Source: CAZSXS01 sp964611385 (GTDB lineage Bacteria > Bacillota > Clostridia > Lachnospirales > CAYPQA01). Taken from it: a stretch of 10,816 nt of DNA. A program made the translations under genes and the position numbers. Under the pieces are notes generated by a model. It was not told the DNA's origin. It saw only the letters and a list, made by a program, of their open reading frames with translations, and made no database searches. The DNA is taken from assembly GCA_964611385.1 (NCBI GenBank), contig CAZSXS010000099.1:1-10816 (forward strand). Direction: 5' to 3'. This document shows positions 5,764 through 10,816 of the stretch, piece by piece. The stretch's first letter is position 1; the number at the start of each line of letters is the position of its first letter.

Positions 5764-7613
5764 TCAAAATCTAAATTGCGCAAAGTGCTATCAGGGTCTT
5801 TCTCGTCCGAAGCCAATAAGCTTTTCTCTGAACTCAGGAGGGTAAAGGTTTCCTCCAGTTTTTTGAAGGAAAAATTTTGAAGCTTGAAATTGGATTCAGA
5901 AAGCAGCTTCTGCAAATCTTCCATTTTAGAACGCACAAGTTGCACCACACGTTCATTTTCAAGACGAAACTGAAGGCTGACTGTATTCTCTGTCTTTTGA
6001 ATATAGGTCTCAAAACGCCCAAGGTTTGCTGTGTCCATGGCTACAAGGGCGCTCATGGTCTTTGAGCCTTTGTTTTTGTTGCGCTTATCCCGAAAGACAT
6101 ACAGCTCTGCATTGGTAGGCTGCTGATTCATGAGAACCGGCATTTGCAGAAGGATTGCTGTTTTCACCTGTTCCATAAAGTTCAGACTTGCCTCAATCTT
6201 CTGGGTAAGGGGGTTCAATCGAGGGTCGCCCAGGTCTTTGAGGATGCGTATGCTGTCCCTGACTTCGTTTAATACCCTTTCCATTTCCCGCGGATTCTTT
6301 TGGTTTAAATCCACACCCAGCTCTTTAATCTGCTTAGTAAGCGCTTTGATGGAAAAGTCCTTGGCCTTGGACTCTTGCATGGTTGCTTTGAGCGCTTCCT
6401 TTTCTGCGTCTGAGACTGTTGACGGGTTTGCCGAAGGGCCTATCGGATTTGGAGGTACGGGCTGATTCGCTTGTGTGCTTTGAGTGCCTTGAGCTGCTTG
6501 AGCGCCCTGGGTGGAGGATGGGGATTGGGTTGTTGCATTTGTAATTTGCTGCGCTTGGGTTGACTGGGCAAGGGCTTGGCTTGTTTGAGAAGTCTGTTCA
6601 AGGCTGCTTTGCCCCAAGGGCATTGCTTGAGAGGCTTTTCCTTCCTGTAGGCCTTGCGCTGTGGTTTGGCTAGCTTGGTCAAGGGCTTGGAAGGTGGGTT
6701 GTGTCTGCGTCTGTGCCTGTATCTGCGAATTCTGTGCTTGCGTGGTGTTGTAAGTCCCAGGGTTTGTCTGTCCGCTGCTGTTTATTGCTTGCTGTGTCTC
6801 TGGGCTGAGTACGCCTTGGGTTGAAGCTTGTGCTGATGTGGTTGCTTGAGCGGATTGTGTGGATAAGGTACTTTGATCCTGAGTGGTCTGCGTGGATTGG
6901 CTCGCTTGGTTCATTGGGTTACTTTGATTTAGCTGGGATGTTTGGCTTCCTTGCAGGGCTTGATTTTGAGTACTTAACTGGGCTTCCAATTCATCAGAGG
7001 AAAGAAGTAGCAACTCAGCTCCTGGGTTCTGTGTTCCCGATTGCGCTTGAGTCTGTGCTAGACTTTGTGCTTGAGAAAGCGGTAGCCCATCACGAGAGGA
7101 ACTGTTCGAGCCACCATAAGCAGACTCTAAATAAGCCGTCAGAACCTTAAGCTGCTCTGAAAGCTTAAAAGAACCATTGGCCAGTTCATTCAAGATCTGT
7201 GCATTGCCCGAATTGATTTTGAGATCATTTTTAAGCAAAAAGATTGCTTTTTCGATTTCATCCGGCCCTAAAAGTTTTAAAGCTTGGTTTAACTTTGTGA
7301 TGGTTTCCTTATTAACAGGCAAGTCATTCTCCACCAGGGCTTTAACCAGTTGTAGATTTTCCTCTGTAACCTTAAAGCCTGCCCCTTGCAGCGCTTCCGT
7401 GAGGGAACTGTGGGAAGCAAAGGCACTAGCGCCGGAAAGAGCGGCGGCTTGGCTGGTTTGAGCAGTTTGAGCGCTTTGCGTGTTATGGGTAAGTTGTTGC
7501 ACTTTAGAAGCTTGCACCGCTTGGCCGGGCTGCAAGGTCTGGGGCGCTTGGGCGATCGATGAGCTTTGCCCATAGGACTTGGCTTGCTGTTGGGTGTTCA
7601 GATTGATATCCAT
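5751..7613 (-). CDS. FliK-like flagellar hook-length control protein
   Basis: This 620-residue protein has three parts. Residues about 70-170 are helical (LTEALQGAGFKVTEENLQLV, then LPVNKETITKLNQALKLL), resembling the N-terminal helical module of clostridial FliK-like/DUF6240 proteins. Residues about 175-395 are a low-complexity stretch of Gln, Ser, Thr and Ala. The C-terminus (501-595) resembles the FliK Flg_hook domain, with AELYVFRD, ALVAMDTANLGRFETYIQ, VSLQFRLENERVVQLV and a final helix LQKLLSESNFKL. FliK senses hook length and switches flagellar export specificity through FlhB. The start is ATG 7611-7613 with GGAGG about 6 nt upstream. No flagellar gene adjoins it: downstream is the hydrolase remnant, where an FlhB-like gene might be expected. 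A perfect sigma-A promoter lies about 230 bp upstream; no flagellar sigma-D site was seen. Confidence 0.7.
   Translation of the reverse strand: MDINLNTQQQAKSYGQSSSIAQAPQTLQPGQAVQASKVQQLTHNTQSAQTAQTSQAAALSGASAFASHSSLTEALQGAGFKVTEENLQLVKALVENDLPVNKETITKLNQALKLLGPDEIEKAIFLLKNDLKINSGNAQILNELANGSFKLSEQLKVLTAYLESAYGGSNSSSRDGLPLSQAQSLAQTQAQSGTQNPGAELLLLSSDELEAQLSTQNQALQGSQTSQLNQSNPMNQASQSTQTTQDQSTLSTQSAQATTSAQASTQGVLSPETQQAINSSGQTNPGTYNTTQAQNSQIQAQTQTQPTFQALDQASQTTAQGLQEGKASQAMPLGQSSLEQTSQTSQALAQSTQAQQITNATTQSPSSTQGAQAAQGTQSTQANQPVPPNPIGPSANPSTVSDAEKEALKATMQESKAKDFSIKALTKQIKELGVDLNQKNPREMERVLNEVRDSIRILKDLGDPRLNPLTQKIEASLNFMEQVKTAILLQMPVLMNQQPTNAELYVFRDKRNKNKGSKTMSALVAMDTANLGRFETYIQKTENTVSLQFRLENERVVQLVRSKMEDLQKLLSESNFKLQNFSFKKLEETFTLLSSEKSLLASDEKDPDSTLRNLDFDVKA
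6428..7091 (-). repeat. Low-complexity Gln/Ser/Thr/Ala coding tract in the fliK-like gene
   Basis: About 220 codons are made almost wholly of CAG/CAA, TCC/AGC, ACC/ACA and GCC/GCG. They give irregular runs such as QASQSTQTTQDQSTLSTQSA and QTSQALAQSTQAQQ. There is no fixed period. Such linkers are usual in the middle of FliK proteins, where length variation arises by slippage. Confidence 0.75.
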
Positions 7614-7731
7614 AAAAACCTCCGTTCTATACTGAAATCCTGCATTAAAATGAATAATATTTCTTTAAAAAATTTCCGCTGGATCAATACGTCCTTCCAT
7701 GTCCGGCTTTTTTGAAAGAAGAGGATGGGGG

Positions 7732-7798
7732 GTGTGGGGGAAGGAGAGGAAAATTTTTTTCGCCGTTTGAAAAAAGTTTTTCTCTCCTTCCCCCACAC
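7732..7798. repeat. Long near-perfect hairpin, 30-bp stem and 7-nt loop
   Basis: The outer 17 bp are perfect: GTGTGGGGGAAGGAGAG (7732-7748) with its complement (7782-7798). The stem continues through 7749-7761 and 7769-7781 with two G-T pairs, giving 30 pairs around the loop GCCGTTT. No T run follows on the minus strand; on the plus strand only TTTT follows at 7801-7804. It sits in the 5' leader of the fliK-like transcript. It may be a dispersed palindromic element, an RNA-stability element, or a weak plus-strand terminator. Confidence 0.9.
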
Positions 7799-7845
7799 GG
7801 TTTTAAAAATGCCCCAAATAATTATGCATAAACGCTTTTGCTGCC

Positions 7846-7874
7846 ATTATAAGTAAATCAAAATCTTCTGTCAA
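7846..7874 (-). promoter_or_regulatory. Perfect-consensus promoter toward the fliK-like gene
   Basis: TTGACA (7869-7874), a 17-bp spacer and TATAAT (7846-7851) lie on the minus strand. Transcription would start near 7839 and pass through the 67-nt hairpin before reaching the coding start at 7613. Confidence 0.85.
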
Positions 7875-7878
7875 ACGC

Positions 7879-7907
7879 TTGCAAAACAGAGGCTCAACCA
7901 GTATAAT
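7879..7907 (+). promoter_or_regulatory. Promoter of the transglutaminase/ThyX-like operon
   Basis: TTGCAA (7879-7884), a 17-bp spacer and a perfect TATAAT (7902-7907) lie on the plus strand, 35 bp before the ATG at 7942. Its -35 box lies 4 bp from the -35 of the divergent promoter, so the two polymerases should compete or share a regulator. Confidence 0.85.
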
Positions 7908-7941
7908 GGGCGTCAAAAAAAAGCGAAAATTAGGAGGGCTT

Positions 7942-9483
7942 ATGAGATTTCGTTTCAAAAAAAGGTACATCATTGCCATCTTGCTGTTGGTGCAATTGCT
8001 GCTGCCGGTCCGGGTCTTTGCCGTTGATCTGGGTAGCGCTGCCCAAGCGCCAAGGTTTGACGAGGTACTGATTAAAAATTTAAAACAGGCTTTAGTTGAT
8101 GGGTACAATCACTTTCAGGACTCCATTGATATTTCCAGATTCGGCGTTGCCTGGGATGAACTGAGGGAAGCCTACTCACAGGTTGTGGTGGAATACCCGG
8201 AACTATTCTTCATTGCAAAAGACAAGCAGTTCGGGTATACAGCTGACTCTGAACGAGGGATCATTGCCTCTGTTCAACCCTTTTACATATGGCCTGCTGA
8301 GGAGATTCCCCAGCACCAAGCCGCCTATGAAGCTGCCGTTCAAAAAGCCATGACCGTCATCAATGAGGATATGACCATAATAGAAAAAGCTCTCGCGCTT
8401 CATGATTATGTTGTTACTACCTCTGAGTACGACTATGATACATACATAACAAGCGTGGTTCCCTCCACAGGATACACTGCTTACGGAATTTTTTTGGACA
8501 AAAAAGCGGTGTGCGAGGGTTATGCTCTGGCTATTTTAGAGCTTTATCGCCGGGCAGGGATTGAGTGTATTGTGATTGGAAGCGATTCTATGAACCACGC
8601 CTGGAACTTAATTCAGGTGGATGGTAACTGGTATCATGTGGATTCCACCTGGGACGACCTTCCTCCGGATAAAAAGGGCCGAGCCAACCATACCTATTTT
8701 ATGCTCAGCGATGAGACCATTTCTGCCATCTCCCCCCCACACTATAACTGGGATGCAGACGCCCCGAAAGCGACAGACAAAAGCTATGAACAAGGCTTTT
8801 GGAACGGCGTTGTTTCCGAAATGATTTACAGGGACGGCTATTGGTACTATACAGAGTCTAGCGGCGTAAAGGAGCATCAAATCAGCCGTTACAGCTTTGC
8901 TACTGGTCAAAAAGAAATCATCAAACAGATGAATATTGAATGGAGCGAAATTTGGGCGCCCGGCATCCATGTAGGGGTCACTCCCCTTTTGACCTCATAT
9001 AAAGACAGGCTGTATTACAATACGAATGACAGCATCAAGTCCGTTGCCCTGGACGGCAGTGATGAGACCAACTTTATTACCATAGAGCCATCGGATGAAG
9101 GTTGGATCTACGGATTGTATGTTATGGACAATTATATCGTCTACGAAGTTTCCAGAAAGCCGGACTCCCCAGTGGTTCATGCCAAGTACAGGTTTTTGGA
9201 ACCTCCGCAGTCCTTACCCAATGATACCATCATCATCAGCGACACCGCCTTTGACCAAACATATCTTGCTACGAAAAACCCCAAAGATCTTCTGACCTTT
9301 TTTATGGAGGCCGACAGCACCTTTTTCTACAAGAACCAAGATGGGGTATACGAAGATAAATTTGGACAAATCATACCGGATGAAGAAGTCCTTGAAGTGG
9401 TTGGTGTCCTCAACAATGAAAGCGGACTGACCTACCATGACCGCTTTGGAAATGTCACAATTATTCCACAGGGTGGAAAATAA
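7942..9483 (+). CDS. Secreted transglutaminase-like protein with C-terminal DUF5050-like region
   Basis: This 513-residue protein starts with a signal peptide: MRFRFKKR, the hydrophobic stretch YIIAILLLVQLLLP, and a likely cleavage after VFA (residue 27). It should be exported or surface-held. The transglutaminase-like domain has Cys191 in AVCEGYA, His219 in MNHAWNLI and Asp234 in YHVDSTWDD, the full Cys-His-Asp triad. Members act as proteases or amidases or crosslink proteins; which one is not shown. From about residue 290 to 450 come repeats of DGYWYYTE and YKDRLYYNTND type, resembling the DUF5050 beta-propeller-like module. I chose ATG 7942 because AGGAGGG ends 4 nt upstream, the signal peptide then begins correctly, and the promoter lies just before it. 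The upstream ATG at 7879 falls inside the promoter. The next gene starts 16 bp after its stop. Confidence 0.88.
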   Translation: MRFRFKKRYIIAILLLVQLLLPVRVFAVDLGSAAQAPRFDEVLIKNLKQALVDGYNHFQDSIDISRFGVAWDELREAYSQVVVEYPELFFIAKDKQFGYTADSERGIIASVQPFYIWPAEEIPQHQAAYEAAVQKAMTVINEDMTIIEKALALHDYVVTTSEYDYDTYITSVVPSTGYTAYGIFLDKKAVCEGYALAILELYRRAGIECIVIGSDSMNHAWNLIQVDGNWYHVDSTWDDLPPDKKGRANHTYFMLSDETISAISPPHYNWDADAPKATDKSYEQGFWNGVVSEMIYRDGYWYYTESSGVKEHQISRYSFATGQKEIIKQMNIEWSEIWAPGIHVGVTPLLTSYKDRLYYNTNDSIKSVALDGSDETNFITIEPSDEGWIYGLYVMDNYIVYEVSRKPDSPVVHAKYRFLEPPQSLPNDTIIISDTAFDQTYLATKNPKDLLTFFMEADSTFFYKNQDGVYEDKFGQIIPDEEVLEVVGVLNNESGLTYHDRFGNVTIIPQGGK

Positions 9484-9499
9484 GTACCTAGGAGACAGT

Positions 9500-10240
9500 A
9501 TGAAAGTATTTTTAAATGAAATATCAGGGATAGACGATGCTATTACTTCTATGTTTATGAGCAAGCGAACATGGAACCGAGAAATGGAGCAAAACATACG
9601 AGAAACCTGCAAGGCTGTACTGGAAAGAAACGGAGCCTTAAAGAGCCTGGAGAGCCTCAAAAGTGAAGGCTGTATTAACGAACTAGATCGCTTTACGGAC
9701 TGGTTGGATACCTTAATTAAATGGGGCCGGAAGCACATTACCCTGCTGCGCTTTGTTGACATGTCCGTCACTGTTGAGGGAATGCATCGAGCCGGACAGG
9801 ACGATTGGGACTCCCATGCTAAGCGCTTTAACAACCGTATTCTGCGTAGCAGCACCCGACTGGCAGAGTTTGGGTACGAACGGTCAAATTGGTATCAAGA
9901 TAAAATTTTACCTACCGACCTGGCGCTCAAGCACCTGAACCTGAACATTCCGGAAACCATGGAGGTGGACGGGGTGCGTTATGTCAAATCCGTCAACGGT
10001 TATATCCGCGAAGATCTCAAGGACAGCTCTGACGTCAAAAGGGGGCTGTACATGCTCAGCATTCCCAGCAATTTCATCTTCAAGGTGGATTTAACGGAAT
10101 GGGCCCATGTCTACAAAGAACGTAACAAGGACAGCAGGGCAAACCCAGAGGTAAAGCAATGCTGTGAAAGCATTGCCGACCAGTTGGAAGCTTTTCATAA
10201 GCAGTTTAATCGAGAGTTGTTTTCAAAGATTAAGAATTAG
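9500..10240 (+). CDS. Divergent ThyX-like (flavin-dependent thymidylate synthase fold) protein
   Basis: This 246-residue protein aligns by eye with ThyX, which makes dTMP from dUMP using FAD and methylene-tetrahydrofolate. MKVFLNEISGIDD matches the first strand. LYMLSIPSNFIFKVDLTEW, then VYKERNKDSRANPEV and SIADQLEAF, matches the ThyX pattern LPLNLYT-F-W-N, then LR-D--AQ-EI and AIA. In the place of the RHRxxS flavin/dUMP motif it has RFNNRILRSSTR, so the catalytic signature is altered. An insertion (about residues 133-175, ending NGYIREDLKD) is unlike short ThyX proteins. The start is ATG 9500 with AGGAGA 4 nt upstream; a start at 9437 would overlap the transglutaminase gene by 47 bp without such a site. 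It shares the promoter and terminator of that gene. It may be a true synthase, a related flavoenzyme or a non-catalytic relative. Confidence 0.6.
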   Translation: MKVFLNEISGIDDAITSMFMSKRTWNREMEQNIRETCKAVLERNGALKSLESLKSEGCINELDRFTDWLDTLIKWGRKHITLLRFVDMSVTVEGMHRAGQDDWDSHAKRFNNRILRSSTRLAEFGYERSNWYQDKILPTDLALKHLNLNIPETMEVDGVRYVKSVNGYIREDLKDSSDVKRGLYMLSIPSNFIFKVDLTEWAHVYKERNKDSRANPEVKQCCESIADQLEAFHKQFNRELFSKIKN

Positions 10241-10291
10241 GCAACAAAAAAAAGAATCAGGTTTTTACAACCTGATTCTTTTTTTTGTTGC
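10241..10291. terminator. Strong, probably bidirectional intrinsic terminator
   Basis: Arms 10241-10263 and 10269-10291 are perfectly complementary over 23 bp around the loop TTTAC. The GC-bearing core GAATCAGG is followed by eight T on the plus strand and preceded by eight A, so it can work both ways. It directly abuts the stop codon of the ThyX-like gene. Confidence 0.93.
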
Positions 10292-10349
10292 ACGATTTTC
10301 TCCCTTACACATATTCCGCAAAAATTGTTAAATTTTTCTAAATATGATA

Positions 10350-10378
10350 TTGGCAATTAGTACGATTTATGATAGAGT
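10350..10378 (+). promoter_or_regulatory. Probable promoter of the atp operon
   Basis: TTGGCA (10350-10355, five of six consensus bases), a 17-bp spacer and TAGAGT (10373-10378, four of six) lie on the plus strand upstream of atpI. The start would be near 10385. Confidence 0.55.
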
Positions 10379-10384
10379 ATAAAA

Positions 10385-10529
10385 GATTGAAAACTTCTGC
10401 TGTAATTTTCCAGTGGGAGAAGAGCTCTTTTTCATGTATCAAATACATAGGAGTGCATAGAATATCTAGGTGTTTTTATTATACTGAGTTTAAGAGACTG
10501 AGTATACGATCTTTCCTTGGGGGTTATGG
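10385..10529 (+). other. Leader of atpI with two small hairpins
   Basis: The leader is about 145 nt. CTTCTGCTG (10394-10402) can pair with CAGT-GGG-AGAAG (10411-10422), and a short T run follows at 10428-10432, a weak attenuator-like arrangement. A second hairpin pairs TATACT (10480-10485) with AGTATA (10501-10506). I matched no known riboswitch class. Confidence 0.3.
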
Positions 10530-10816
10530 ATGATATCTTTACAGTTTGTTTCCGACACAGGTAAGAGGCTAATCATGGGCATTGCTGCTGTCTTTTTGTT
10601 TTCCTCTGCCATCGCCTTATTTTTAACTGCTGAGCCGCTATTTTATATCAAAGGCTTGGCACTGGGCTCAATTTTTTCTTCCTTTAAAGTGATTCTGTTG
10701 GAACGAGTCATTAACAAATCGGTTACCCTGGCCGCTTCCAAGGCTCAACTTTATACGGTTCTCCACTTCATTCTCCGTTATGTGCTGACCGGCTTTATGC
10801 TGGCTGCCGCAGCTCT
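10530..10816 (+). CDS. atpI: ATP synthase subunit I (AtpI), 3' end beyond window
   Basis: 95 codons are present before the window ends. The sequence shows the AtpI pattern of four membrane helices in hairpins: GIAAVFLFSSAIALFLTA, then YIKGLALGSIFSSFKVILLE, followed by a polar turn (RVINKSVTLAASKAQL) and a third helix VLHFILRYVLTGFMLA. AtpI is a small membrane protein encoded first in many bacterial F-type ATP synthase operons; it helps assemble the c ring. The GSIFSSFKVILLER segment and the RYVLTG segment are typical of the ATP-synthase I family (PF03899). The start is ATG 10530-10532 with GGGGGTT about 5 nt upstream, a modest site. An ATG four bases earlier is in another frame and stops after 12 codons. 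atpB and the other subunits should follow outside the window. Confidence 0.78.
   Translation, partial: MISLQFVSDTGKRLIMGIAAVFLFSSAIALFLTAEPLFYIKGLALGSIFSSFKVILLERVINKSVTLAASKAQLYTVLHFILRYVLTGFMLAAAA

Larger units (their letters stand above)
7614..7941. other. Divergent intergenic region between the fliK-like and transglutaminase genes
   Basis: No gene is seen. The region holds a minus-strand promoter (7846-7874), a plus-strand promoter (7879-7907) and a 67-nt hairpin (7732-7798) within the leader of the minus transcript. A reading frame opening at 7879 on the plus strand extends the transglutaminase gene, but it begins inside the promoter and is rejected as the start. Confidence 0.7.

Noticed and set aside
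9214..9855. 213-codon minus-strand frame across the transglutaminase/ThyX-like border
   Set aside because: It is antisense to two well-supported genes, has no ribosome site or domain, and is a shadow of their codon bias.
10292..10529. Cyclic-di-GMP or other known riboswitch before atpI
   Set aside because: The conserved core sequences of the riboswitch classes I know were not found.

Overview
The window looks like the chromosome of a Gram-positive anaerobe of the class Clostridia. The signs are a tRNA-Ser-sensing T-box leader upstream of serS, strong AGGAGG-type ribosome binding sites, sigma-A promoters with 17-bp spacers, a FliK-like protein of clostridial type, and the start of a bacterial ATP synthase operon (atpI). 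I cannot name the genus. No rRNA, tRNA, CRISPR array or complete mobile element was seen.

Layout. 1-500: remnant of an Rpn/PD-(D/E)XK nuclease-type transposase, minus strand, cut off after its catalytic core. 588-2347: serS on the minus strand with its own promoter, T-box leader and terminator. 2369-3271: GNAT acetyltransferase gene (minus). Its promoter lies about 330 bp upstream, and the leader carries a 38-bp tandem repeat plus an inverted copy of one unit. 3272-3640: promoter and leader of the next gene, with a possibly decayed reading frame. 3641-4234: RsmC-like methyltransferase (plus). 4240-5763: 3' part of a large glycoside hydrolase gene (minus); the catalytic N-terminus is missing. 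5751-7613: FliK-like hook-length protein with a long Gln/Ser/Thr-rich middle (minus). 7614-7941: divergent intergenic region with two back-to-back consensus promoters and a 67-nt, 30-bp hairpin. 7942-10240: two-gene operon on the plus strand, a secreted transglutaminase-like protein and a divergent ThyX-like protein, closed by a 23-bp terminator hairpin. 10292-10816: promoter, leader and first 95 codons of atpI.

How parts work together. serS expression should follow tRNA-Ser charging. The specifier reads UCC, and the T-box bulge UGGC matches the G73 discriminator of tRNA-Ser. The transglutaminase/ThyX-like pair shares one promoter and one terminator, so the two should be co-expressed, but no shared pathway is obvious. 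Two truncated genes (the Rpn nuclease and the glycoside hydrolase), a repeat array and a long palindrome point to past rearrangement between conserved housekeeping blocks.

Most unusual items: the ThyX-like protein without a recognisable RHRxxS motif in an operon with a secreted transglutaminase; the T-box whose terminator forms across a loop of about 130 nt; the 38-bp repeats in the acetyltransferase leader; and the hydrolase fragment abutting the fliK-like stop codon. I see no clear case for a wholly new multi-gene system.
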